This document shows positions 18,222-26,793 of a stretch of DNA of 64,000 bases, one piece after another; the first letter of the stretch is position 1; every line of letters starts with the position of its first letter. The position numbers were made by a program, and so were the translations under genes. Source of the stretch: Dyadobacter sp. CECT 9275 (GTDB lineage Bacteria; Bacteroidota; Bacteroidia; Cytophagales; Spirosomataceae). Under the pieces are notes generated by a model. It saw nothing but the letters and a program-made list of their open reading frames with translations, was not told the DNA's origin and searched no databases. Location of the stretch: NCBI RefSeq assembly GCF_907164905.1, contig NZ_CAJRAF010000002.1:248001-312000 (forward strand), read 5' to 3'.

Positions 18222-19136
18222 ATGATACCCAGTGAAACGATAGAAGACTTTTACCGAACCCATCCAGCGGCCAAAGGTTTGACCGTCCCCGAGCATCCTC
18301 ATAAAGATCAGGGTCATTTCAATGTGTTTTCCAGAGTCTTCTGTAATCGATACAATTCCTACAGCCGACGCGACTTCTACAAGATTTCTCTCATTCTGGG
18401 AAAAGGTAAGCTTTTCTATGGGAACCAGGAAATAGATATCAACCAGAATGCGCTGATCTTCTTCAACAAGAATGTACCCTATTCCTGGGAATCGGTTTCT
18501 AAAAATCAGGATGGTTTTTTCTGCCTTTTTACCGATGAGTTCCTCAATGGAATGGCGCGCTCCAAAACGGTGACCGACTGCCCTATACTTCGGCCTGACA
18601 CCATTCCTGTTTATTTCATTAATAAGGAACAGGAAACCCATTTGCTTTCCATTTTTGCAAAAATGCACCATGAGATCGAATCCAGTTACATCCATAAATA
18701 TGACCTCATGCGCAACTATGTAAATGTGGTTGCCCACGAAGCTATGAAAATGCAGCCTTCGGTTCATTATGAATCCATGACCAACGGCTCGCTGCGGATA
18801 TCCAACCTGTTTCTGGAACTTTTGGAAAGGCAGTTTCCCATTGATTCCCCAGAACATAAACTCCAGCTGAAAACGGCAAGGGATTATGCTACCAGACTAG
18901 GGATTCATGTAAATCACCTGAACCGTGCATTAAAAGAAGCTACCGGTAAAACAACCACCGAGCATATCATCGACAGGGTGATTGTGCAGGCTCAGGTGAT
19001 GCTTCGCCACTCCAACTGGAGTGTGTCCGAAATTGCTTTTTGTCTGGGTTTTGAGTACTCGGCATACTTCAACAACCTTTTTAAGAAGCAACTTGGAGTT
19101 ACTCCGAAGTACTTCAGGCATGCGGATAGGCAATGA
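18222..19136 (+). CDS. AraC/XylS family transcriptional regulator
   Basis: 304 residues: an N-terminal cupin-like sensor region (about 30-150, with GKLFYGNQEIDINQNALIFFNKNVPYSWE) and a C-terminal double helix-turn-helix (about 210-304). In the latter, YATRLGIHVNHLNRALKEATGKT is the first HTH and VSEIAFCLGFEYSAYFNNLFKKQLGVTP is the classic AraC second HTH. It sits 158 bp upstream of tolC-RND-adaptor genes on the same strand and is the obvious candidate regulator of that efflux operon. The ligand is unknown. Confidence 0.92.
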   Translation: MIPSETIEDFYRTHPAAKGLTVPEHPHKDQGHFNVFSRVFCNRYNSYSRRDFYKISLILGKGKLFYGNQEIDINQNALIFFNKNVPYSWESVSKNQDGFFCLFTDEFLNGMARSKTVTDCPILRPDTIPVYFINKEQETHLLSIFAKMHHEIESSYIHKYDLMRNYVNVVAHEAMKMQPSVHYESMTNGSLRISNLFLELLERQFPIDSPEHKLQLKTARDYATRLGIHVNHLNRALKEATGKTTTEHIIDRVIVQAQVMLRHSNWSVSEIAFCLGFEYSAYFNNLFKKQLGVTPKYFRHADRQ

Positions 19137-19166
19137 TTGTTTGAATTTTATAATTTATTGTTTGAA
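19136..19166 (+). promoter_or_regulatory. Direct repeats ATTGTTTGAA, 21 bp apart
   Basis: Exact copies at 19136-19145 and 19157-19166 with a 21 bp period (two helical turns). This matches the tandem-site geometry commonly bound by AraC-family proteins. A -7 box follows at 19197. Overlaps the second copy of the motif described at 18198. Confidence 0.55.
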
Positions 19167-19196
19167 AACAATAGAGTTTCAAAAATAAACGGTGTT

Positions 19197-19204
19197 TAAC
19201 TTTG
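19197..19204 (+). promoter_or_regulatory. -7 box TAACTTTG of efflux operon
   Basis: Exact TAnnTTTG match 91 bp before the tolC ATG. No good -33 element at standard spacing, as expected for an activator-dependent promoter. Confidence 0.5.
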
Positions 19205-19294
19205 TCCTGGATTAAAACCTTTGTAGTCCGCTCATTCATCATTTGGTATAAGGTACTATCCAATTATGAATGCTTTTAAAACCGAATCATCAGT

Positions 19295-20680
19295 ATGTCA
19301 AAAAAAGGTACTCTCCGGCTGTTGCTATTCCTAGGAATACTGACCGGCGCAAACGGAGCATCCGCACAAATTCTTCCGCTGCGAGAAGCCATAGAAACGG
19401 CTCTTGCAAATTATGGCACCATAAAAGCTAAAAACAATCTGCTCAAATCCTCACAATCCATTGTCAATCACAGCCATAAGGAGTATCTGCCTAATTTTAA
19501 CTTATCCTTGCAGCAGGATTACGGAACCGTTAATGGCCAGAATGGACCCTTATATGGGCTTGGCTTGTCCGTAGCGTCCTCAGGACTGCCCTTACCCAGT
19601 CAAAACTGGAATTCGGCGTTTGGTTCGCTCTATCTTACTAATGTCAACTGGGACTTTTTTGCGTTTGGCAGGGCCAGGGAACGCATTAAGGTAGCGCAGA
19701 CCGCGGTTGCAAGGGATGAAAGTGATCTGGAACAGGAATTGTTTCAGCATAAAATACGGGTGGCAGGGGCCTATCTCAATCTGATAGCCGCTCAGCGGCT
19801 CACGCATTCGTGGGAAAAAAACCTGGAGCGAGCCACTTCTCTCCGGACTGTGGTGATTACAAGGGCGAAAAACGGGCTGATCCCGGGGGTGGATTCTTCC
19901 CTTGCCAATGCCGAAGTATCCAATGCCAGAATCGCGGTTACCAGGGCGCGGGATTTTGAGCAGGAACAAAGCAACCGGCTTTCAACACTCATGGGCATTG
20001 GCGACAAAGCTTTTCAACTGGATACTTCCTTCGTCACGAAGATTCCGGATGCAATAACCCCTGCAAAAACAGCTGTAGGGCATCCCCTTTTGAATTATTA
20101 TACCAATCGGGTGCATGTGAGCGATCAGCAGGCAAGGTACTTCCAAACGCTGAGTTATCCCACGCTTTCACTTTTCGGGGTATTTCAGGGACGTGGTTCC
20201 GGATTCAGTTCCAATTATGCAGTAGACCAGTCGGCCTACAATCACTCCTATCTGGATGGTATCAATCCGGTAAGGGCCAATTATTTGCTGGGCATCGGAA
20301 TGGTTTGGAACATGACCTCCGTATTACGGGTGAGGGAACAGGTGCGGTCGCAAAAGTATATTTCGGCTGCTCTGCAAAACGAGTATGACCTGCTCAGCCA
20401 GCAACTGAGCAACCAGTCGGCTCTTGCTGAAAAGAAGATAAAAAATGCGCTGGATAATTATAATGAAGTACCCACGCAGATGAAAGCCGCTTCGGACGCC
20501 TATCTGCAAAAGAGCGTTTTATATAAAAACGGCTTGAGTAACATCGTGGATATTACCCAAGCCCTGTATGCGCTCAACCGCGCTGAAACAGACCGGGATA
20601 TCGCTTATAGCAACGTGTGGCAGGCGCTGTTATTAAAAGCAGCAGCGGAAGGAGACTTTGGATTATTTATGAATTTATAA
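19295..20680 (+). CDS. TolC-family outer-membrane efflux protein
   Basis: 461 residues with a signal peptide (about 1-24, ending GASAQ) and two outer-membrane-efflux-protein repeats of long alpha-helices. LREAIETALANYGTIKAKNN is the typical TolC/OEP N-terminal helix. VVITRAKNGLIPGVDSSLANAEVSNARI and YKNGLSNIVDITQALYALNRAE are the equivalent amphipathic helices of each half. It forms the outer-membrane channel of a tripartite pump with the RND and adaptor genes that follow on the same strand. Confidence 0.93.
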   Translation: MSKKGTLRLLLFLGILTGANGASAQILPLREAIETALANYGTIKAKNNLLKSSQSIVNHSHKEYLPNFNLSLQQDYGTVNGQNGPLYGLGLSVASSGLPLPSQNWNSAFGSLYLTNVNWDFFAFGRARERIKVAQTAVARDESDLEQELFQHKIRVAGAYLNLIAAQRLTHSWEKNLERATSLRTVVITRAKNGLIPGVDSSLANAEVSNARIAVTRARDFEQEQSNRLSTLMGIGDKAFQLDTSFVTKIPDAITPAKTAVGHPLLNYYTNRVHVSDQQARYFQTLSYPTLSLFGVFQGRGSGFSSNYAVDQSAYNHSYLDGINPVRANYLLGIGMVWNMTSVLRVREQVRSQKYISAALQNEYDLLSQQLSNQSALAEKKIKNALDNYNEVPTQMKAASDAYLQKSVLYKNGLSNIVDITQALYALNRAETDRDIAYSNVWQALLLKAAAEGDFGLFMNL

Positions 20681-20805
20681 TGAGTGCCGGCTAGGGCCCT
20701 TCAAGCGCCCGATCCCGTAATAACAGGATACTCAACACTTTGTCAACCGGCTATCTGCCCCGGCCACAGCGTGTTCTGGTGTATCATTTAAAAAACCATC
20801 TGCAC

Positions 20806-23800
20806 ATGGATTTGATTCGTTTCGCCCTACGCAAACCCATTACCATCATGGTAATCGTAGCTGGCCTTTTGTTTTTTGGTATCAACGCCATCAGGAATAT
20901 CAAGGTAGATATCTTCCCCAAGCTTGACCTACCCGTGATGTACATTGCACACCCTTTTGGAGGATATACTCCCACCCAGATGGAAACCTTTTTTGGCAAA
21001 CAGTACATTAACATTCTGCTGTATGTAAATGGTATTAAAAATATTGAAACCAAAAATGTACAGGGGCTTACGTTGATGAAGATCAATTTCTACCCTGGCA
21101 CCAACATGGCCCAGGCTTCTGCCGAGCTGAGCTCTTTCACCAACAGGATCCAGGCCGTGTTTCCGCCAGGCTCCAACCCACCGTTTATTATCCGTTTTGA
21201 TGCGTCCACGCTACCCGTTGGCCAGTTGGTACTGACAAGTGATAAAAGAACAAATAACGAACTGCTGGACCTGGCTAATGTTTATGTCCGCTCTGGATTT
21301 ACGGCCATTCCGGGGCTTGTGTCAGCCCCGCCGTTTGGAGGAAACGTCAGGACGGTGGTAGTGAAGGCAGACCCGGAATTACTCCGCTCACACAATATGA
21401 CCCCCGACCAGCTGGTGGAGGCGCTGCGCCTGAACAACCAGACCGCCCCGTCAGGAAACGTCCGGATTGGCGAGAAAAATTACATCACACCCACTAACAC
21501 CACCATCCGGAACATCAAGGATTTTGAAAATATCCCCCTGTTCAAAGGTGGCGTTCAGAACTTGTACCTCAGGGACGTTGCCACCGTTGAGGATGGTGCC
21601 GATGTAACAGCCGGTTATGCCCTCGTAAATGGGAAAAGGTCTGTTTACCTGAGCATCGCCAAGGGTGCCGATGCATCCACCTGGGAAGTAGTTCAAAACC
21701 TGAAAAAAGCTCTTCCTAAAATACAGAGCAACTTACCCGAGGACGTGAAAGTAAGCTATGAATTTGACCAGTCCACCTATGTAATGAATTCTGTCAAAAG
21801 CCTTCTGACAGAAGGTGCGATCGGGGCCATTCTTACGGGCCTTATGGTATTACTTTTTCTGGGTGATGCCCGTGGCGCACTGATTGTTATCCTGACGATT
21901 CCGACTTCGGTCATTGCCGGAGTTTTGTTCCTCAGTCTCTTCGGCCAAACAATCAATATCATGACGCTCAGCGGATTAGCATTGGCCATTGGTATACTTG
22001 TGGATGAAAGTACTGTTACAATCGAGAACATACACCAGCATTTTGATATGGGAAAACCCAAAGCGCTGGCCATCTGGGAAGCTTGTAAGGAAATTGCCTT
22101 TCCCAAATTACTAATCCTTTTTTGCATCCTGGCAGTGTTTGCGCCTGCATTCACAATGGGTGGCATCCCTGGTTCTCTTTTCCTTCCGCTGGCCTTATCC
22201 ATTGGTTTCAGCATGATCGTTTCCTACTTCCTCGCACAGACATTTGTTCCTGTGCTGGCCAACTGGCTTATGAAGGTAAAACATCATAAAAAAACGGACG
22301 GAACTGACATGACAGACTCGGAGGAGTTTGCAAATGCGCACCTGAGTCCCAATAGCAGTGTACAAAAAGCAATGCTTGCGGAACGCATGGACAGTAACGG
22401 CGACGGGAAGATCAGTGTTTTTGAACGGATTCGTGCCCGGTTTAACCGCTTTATTGAAAGAACGATGCCTTTCAGAAAACCGATCGTCGTTCTTTATCTG
22501 GTGGTTACAACGCTGCTGGCAGGGTTTATGCTTAATAAAATTGGTAAAGATGTACTTCCGAAAGTGAATGGCGGGCAATTTCAGGTCCGGCTCAGAGCAG
22601 AAGAAGGTACCCGCATAGAAATCACGGAACAAAAAACCCTGAAAACCCTGGAGGTGATCAAACAGATCCTCGGAAAAGAGCATGTATCTGTCACCTCCGC
22701 TTATGTGGGACAGCATCCGGGCCTTTTCTCAATCAGCCCCATATACCTGTGGATGTCAGGTCCTCAGGAAGCCGTTATCCAGGTGGCTCTTACCGAGGGT
22801 TATCATATTAATATGGATGAACTGAAAGAAAAAATCCGCAAAAAAATAGGTGAAGAAATACCCGATCTTGCCTTATCCTTTGAACCGATTGAACTATCCG
22901 ACAAAGTATTGAGCCAGGGATCACCCACGCCGATTGAGGTGCGGATGTCCGGCAGAAATAAAAAGCTGAATGAAGAATATGCCGCAAAGATTATAGCCAA
23001 ACTCAAAGAGATTTCGTACCTCCGAGACGTACAACTGGGGCAGTCTAACAAGTATCCGGCCATCAAAATTGAAGTCGACCGGATCAGGGCTGCTCAATTG
23101 GGAGTGGATATGACAGATGTCACAAGGTCTCTGATTACCTCTACTTCCTCGTCCCGCTACACCGATAAAAACATTTGGGTGGATGAAAAAGCCGGATATA
23201 GCTACGGCGTGCAGGTACAGGTACCCGAAAACAAAATGACCAGTATCAATGACATCGGGGAAATACCGCTGCTGAAAAATGCTACCAGGCCGGTACTGAG
23301 GGATGTGGCAACCATAACACCGGATACTACCTATGGCGAAAATGATAACCTTGGAGCCCTGCCGGTTTTGTCTGTAACGGCCAATCTCAATAATATAGAT
23401 CTGGGAACGGCCAAAGCCGAGGTACAACAGGCGATAGCTTCTCTGGGAGAGATACCCCGCGGATTAAACGTGGAGTTAATTGGCCTTAGCCAAACGCTCA
23501 CGGATACGCTGGACAGTTTACAAAACGGCTTAATTGTGGCTATTGTAGTCATATTTTTAATGCTTGCTGCTAACTTTCAGTCGTTTAAAGTTTCGGCCAT
23601 AGTGCTTGCTACAGTTCCCGCTGTAATACTGGGATCACTGTCCCTGCTCATGCTGACAGGCTCCACACTCAATCTTCAGTCCTATATGGGTATTATAATG
23701 TCTGTGGGGGTATCCATTTCCAACGCCGTTTTGTTGATCACCAATGCGGAGCAGCTTCGCGTTCTGAGCGGTAATGCGGTGGTAGCTGCAAAAGAATCAG

Positions 23801-24060
23801 CATCACTCAGACTGCGGCCCATCGTAATGACAGCTGTGGCTATGGTGGTGGGGATGGTACCCATGGCCAGCGGATTAGGCGAGGCAGGGGATCAGTCTTC
23901 TCCGCTTGGCCGTGCCGTAATTGGCGGATTAGTTGCATCCACTTTTGCAGCCTTGTTCATTCTTCCGCTCGTATTTGCATGGGGACAGGCTAAGGCCAGT
24001 ACGCAGAGTATCTCTCTCGATCCTGAGGATAAAGAAAGCAGATTTTATGTTGAGATTTGA
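20806..24060 (+). CDS. RND efflux transporter permease with EF-hand insert
   Basis: AcrB/HAE-like inner-membrane pump of 1084 residues from ATG 20806 (MDLIRFALRKPITIMV). A start 22 codons upstream only adds a non-conserved leader. Typical RND layout: TM1, large periplasmic loop, TM2-6, central cytoplasmic linker, TM7, second loop, TM8-12. The TM4 proton-relay position reads LVDESTVTIENI (Asp-Glu instead of the usual Asp-Asp). The TM10 region reads SISNAVLLI, with Ser where AcrB has its relay Lys. The linker after TM6 contains a canonical EF-hand loop at residues 529-540. Substrate unknown; linked AraC gene suggests inducible drug or metabolite export. Confidence 0.94.
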   Translation: MDLIRFALRKPITIMVIVAGLLFFGINAIRNIKVDIFPKLDLPVMYIAHPFGGYTPTQMETFFGKQYINILLYVNGIKNIETKNVQGLTLMKINFYPGTNMAQASAELSSFTNRIQAVFPPGSNPPFIIRFDASTLPVGQLVLTSDKRTNNELLDLANVYVRSGFTAIPGLVSAPPFGGNVRTVVVKADPELLRSHNMTPDQLVEALRLNNQTAPSGNVRIGEKNYITPTNTTIRNIKDFENIPLFKGGVQNLYLRDVATVEDGADVTAGYALVNGKRSVYLSIAKGADASTWEVVQNLKKALPKIQSNLPEDVKVSYEFDQSTYVMNSVKSLLTEGAIGAILTGLMVLLFLGDARGALIVILTIPTSVIAGVLFLSLFGQTINIMTLSGLALAIGILVDESTVTIENIHQHFDMGKPKALAIWEACKEIAFPKLLILFCILAVFAPAFTMGGIPGSLFLPLALSIGFSMIVSYFLAQTFVPVLANWLMKVKHHKKTDGTDMTDSEEFANAHLSPNSSVQKAMLAERMDSNGDGKISVFERIRARFNRFIERTMPFRKPIVVLYLVVTTLLAGFMLNKIGKDVLPKVNGGQFQVRLRAEEGTRIEITEQKTLKTLEVIKQILGKEHVSVTSAYVGQHPGLFSISPIYLWMSGPQEAVIQVALTEGYHINMDELKEKIRKKIGEEIPDLALSFEPIELSDKVLSQGSPTPIEVRMSGRNKKLNEEYAAKIIAKLKEISYLRDVQLGQSNKYPAIKIEVDRIRAAQLGVDMTDVTRSLITSTSSSRYTDKNIWVDEKAGYSYGVQVQVPENKMTSINDIGEIPLLKNATRPVLRDVATITPDTTYGENDNLGALPVLSVTANLNNIDLGTAKAEVQQAIASLGEIPRGLNVELIGLSQTLTDTLDSLQNGLIVAIVVIFLMLAANFQSFKVSAIVLATVPAVILGSLSLLMLTGSTLNLQSYMGIIMSVGVSISNAVLLITNAEQLRVLSGNAVVAAKESASLRLRPIVMTAVAMVVGMVPMASGLGEAGDQSSPLGRAVIGGLVASTFAALFILPLVFAWGQAKASTQSISLDPEDKESRFYVEI

Positions 24061-24142
24061 GTTCGGCTGAAGAACTCAGATCTTTGAATGATATATAAAT
24101 TGATGCGAAAGCACAAACAGCCAACCATCTAATACCTTAAAG

Positions 24143-25264
24143 ATGAACATTATAAAAACAATAGGATTTGTAGGCCTGGTCATCACGGTCAGTGTTACGC
24201 TGCAAAATTGCGGGTCCAGCAAGGCCGAGGAGGAGGAAAAGAAAAAACCGGAAGCCTCCGTTATGGAACTGGAGACCTATACCCTTAAAAAGGGAGAAAT
24301 GACTTCCGAACTGAAGATTCCTGGCGAGCTGGTTGCTTTTCAACAGGTGGACCTGTACGCCAAAGTCAATAGTTTTGTACGGAAACTTTATGTCGACGTA
24401 GGTTCGGAAGTAAGCCAGGGCCAACTGCTGGCCTCGATGGAAGCTCCCGAGCTGAATGCCCAGCTTGCCGGTACTGAATCACGTCTGAAATCTCAGGAGG
24501 CTGTTTTCCTCGCCAGTAAAGCCAATTACGAGAGGTTACTCGAAACGAGTAAAACACCGGGGACCGTATCTCAGAACGATCTGGATATGGCTTATGCCAA
24601 GCAGCAGTCTGACCTTTCCATGCTCGAAGCGGCGAAATCTGCCCGGAAAGAAGTATCCGACAACAAGAACTATCTGGAAATAAGAGCTCCTTTCAGCGGG
24701 ACCATCAGTGCCCGAAATGTAAGTACCGGTGCCTACGTTGGCCCTTCCGGCAAAGGCTCCGAACTTCCACTTTTTACTTTGGTTGAACAAAAAAAACTGC
24801 GTCTGGTGGTAAGTGTACCCGAGGCATATACCGGGTATCTCAAAAATAAAAGCCAGGTAAGTTTCTCCGTGAAGTCATATCCCGACCAGAAATTCAGTGC
24901 CAGCGTATCCAGGCTCTCCGGGGCGCTTGACAACCGTTTACGCTCTCAGCGCACGGAAATGGATATTTCCAATACCGATAAAAAATTACTACCCGGCATG
25001 ATTGCCGAAGTTTCCATTTCACTTGACAATGGGACTGATAAGATTGCAGTACCTCGAAAAGCCGTACTGAATTCTACCAAAGGCGTTTTTATTATCAAGA
25101 TAGTGAACGGAAAAGCACAGTGGGTACCAGTAAAAACAGGGCGGAGTACTGAAGAGCAAACTGAAATTTATGGCGATGTACAGGAAGGGGACGTTATCGT
25201 TAAAACATCTGCTGAGGAAATCCGCGACGGTTCTAATGTAAAAATAAAAGCACAGGCTAATTAG
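24143..25264 (+). CDS. RND efflux periplasmic adaptor lipoprotein
   Basis: Membrane-fusion protein of 373 residues. A lipobox (VTLQNC, Cys at about 23) predicts lipid anchoring, followed by an acidic/lysine linker (EEEEKKKPE). Then the lipoyl/barrel-sandwich half (LVAFQQVDLYAKVNSFVRKLYVDVGSEVSQGQLLASMEAP), an alpha-hairpin (about 105-175) with coiled-coil character, the second lipoyl half (YLEIRAPFSGTISARNVSTGAYV) and beta-barrel domains. Completes the tolC-RND-adaptor tripartite system; the order outer membrane channel, pump, adaptor is slightly unusual. The 3' end overlaps the convergent 25257 gene by 8 bp. Confidence 0.94.
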   Translation: MNIIKTIGFVGLVITVSVTLQNCGSSKAEEEEKKKPEASVMELETYTLKKGEMTSELKIPGELVAFQQVDLYAKVNSFVRKLYVDVGSEVSQGQLLASMEAPELNAQLAGTESRLKSQEAVFLASKANYERLLETSKTPGTVSQNDLDMAYAKQQSDLSMLEAAKSARKEVSDNKNYLEIRAPFSGTISARNVSTGAYVGPSGKGSELPLFTLVEQKKLRLVVSVPEAYTGYLKNKSQVSFSVKSYPDQKFSASVSRLSGALDNRLRSQRTEMDISNTDKKLLPGMIAEVSISLDNGTDKIAVPRKAVLNSTKGVFIIKIVNGKAQWVPVKTGRSTEEQTEIYGDVQEGDVIVKTSAEEIRDGSNVKIKAQAN

Positions 25265-25910
25265 CCCGGTTTTCGTTCAGCACGATTCGTAGCTTGAAGC
25301 CGGCCAGATCGGCTTCAACTTCGGTGCAACGGCCACTGCGGTAAGAATAAAGGTTCTGTTTACCGTCAGGAAGCGTAACCTGATAACGTTGCTCCGATAA
25401 CTTTTTAACGCTGCACATTTGTCCGAAACGCTCAGAATATACCTCCCTCATCTCTCCGGGTTCCTGATAAAAAAGTGTAGAAACGGTGTTGTGGATTGGA
25501 TAATTAAGCCTTTTCGTTTGCGTTACATGATCTTTCTTTTCCGAAAACAATACTTCATAAACATGACCCGCCTTGATATCTGTACGCGTTTTTTCCTTTA
25601 AATCCCCGTTGACATAATGGGTGGATACCGATGAAACCAGCTTCCCTCCCTCAAACGAGCTCTGACTGCTGAATTTTCCTGAGTGGAACAGAAACTTAAA
25701 TTCGGACTCAACACGCTGAACCCGGATATCATTTTTAGGCTGTATCCTGTATACCCTTAAGGAACCAACAGTTTTTCCAGCCACACTGACGTTGTAAACA
25801 TCGGTCTGGGCAAATCCACAATGGATCGTGGCTGTCATTCCAACCCATAAAGCAAAAGTAAACCGGCTTAACTGCCTCAAGTCAGACTTCATGTCCCGTG
25901 ATTTTTTCAT
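25257..25910 (-). CDS. Secreted protein, DUF6134-like
   Basis: About 217 residues from ATG 25910; a second Met six codons on (25892) would also leave a signal peptide (hydrophobic FALWVGMTATIHCGFAQ). The mature part looks all-beta: YNVSVAGKTVGSLRVYRI, EFKFLFHSGKFSSQSSFEGGKL and the C-terminal YRSGRCTEVEADLAGFKLRIV. It resembles the Bacteroidota DUF6134 group from memory; no function is known. It is convergent with the adaptor gene and ends inside it by 8 bp. Confidence 0.65.
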   Translation of the reverse strand: MKKSRDMKSDLRQLSRFTFALWVGMTATIHCGFAQTDVYNVSVAGKTVGSLRVYRIQPKNDIRVQRVESEFKFLFHSGKFSSQSSFEGGKLVSSVSTHYVNGDLKEKTRTDIKAGHVYEVLFSEKKDHVTQTKRLNYPIHNTVSTLFYQEPGEMREVYSERFGQMCSVKKLSEQRYQVTLPDGKQNLYSYRSGRCTEVEADLAGFKLRIVLNENRAN

Positions 25911-26077
25911 AACAACAATAATCAACAGTTGCTATACTGCAATTATTGTTCCCATGAAGTTATGAATTCCCTTTCAATATTTATCAGACTCAGAAAATCC
26001 AACGGGATTGTTTTTTATCTATCGGTTAAAAAAAGCCAAAGAGGCAGCTAACGCCGGTTGAAAATCAACTTTGTATG

Positions 26078-26722
26078 TCAGAACGCCCCAAATTTGAGGG
26101 TAACATTGTACGAAATATTGCTGAGATCTGCGTCAGACAAACCGTTACCTTTTGCACCAAATGCCCGTCGATACGATACACCAGGGCTAAACCTCATCCA
26201 TTTAAAAAGATTAAACTCCACCTGTGCTCCGGGTTCCATCAGGAAGAAAAACTTAGGATCCTCCTGGTCATCCCAGTCAAAATGATCCCAATCGTCCCAG
26301 TGTTCAACATCACGGCGGTCGTACTGCATTGTAAATCCTGAACCTGTGAGCAGATTCACAGTAAAATGTACCTTTTTGGTAGAGGCAATCACGTATTCGG
26401 TCATCAAACCAAACTGTCCGTACTGGTAGGTCATCTTAGCTTCCGGGAAATTAATTGCCTGATCGGGTACCGGAATGTAGTTGGTGGTGGCAGCCGCCCC
26501 AATTCCCAGCATAAATTTGCGGTTGATAAACCAGCCTCCGTAGATGCCGGGCATGTTGGCAAACTCGCCGTTAATGGTTGTAAACTTATTGGATATGGCG
26601 GCATAACCGCCGGAATGCTGTATTCCTTTATTCACAAACAAGGTTTGGTTCTCCTGTCCGTAAGATGTAAATGCCATCAAAAGGCCGCAGCCTAAAATGA
26701 GTTTGGATAATTTAGTTTTCAT
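26078..26722 (-). CDS. Outer-membrane beta-barrel-like protein
   Basis: 214 residues with a signal peptide (about 1-22, LILGCGLLMAFTSYGQ). The mature protein alternates short beta strands and turns, with aromatic residues at strand ends, and ends in a strand closing with Phe (NVTLKFGAF), the typical C-terminal signature for BAM-dependent barrels. An acidic Trp/Asp-rich insert (DVEHWDDWDHFDWDD) near residue 138 is striking and may bind cations (inference). Stands alone between the DUF6134-like gene and the serine hydrolase, all on the minus strand. Confidence 0.7.
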   Translation of the reverse strand: MKTKLSKLILGCGLLMAFTSYGQENQTLFVNKGIQHSGGYAAISNKFTTINGEFANMPGIYGGWFINRKFMLGIGAAATTNYIPVPDQAINFPEAKMTYQYGQFGLMTEYVIASTKKVHFTVNLLTGSGFTMQYDRRDVEHWDDWDHFDWDDQEDPKFFFLMEPGAQVEFNLFKWMRFSPGVSYRRAFGAKGNGLSDADLSNISYNVTLKFGAF

Positions 26723-26793
26723 GATATCTGAGTTTTTTGGTGCTCTGACAATTCAAAAACGTATCCCCCCTATTGTTGCTATTATTTTTTAAA

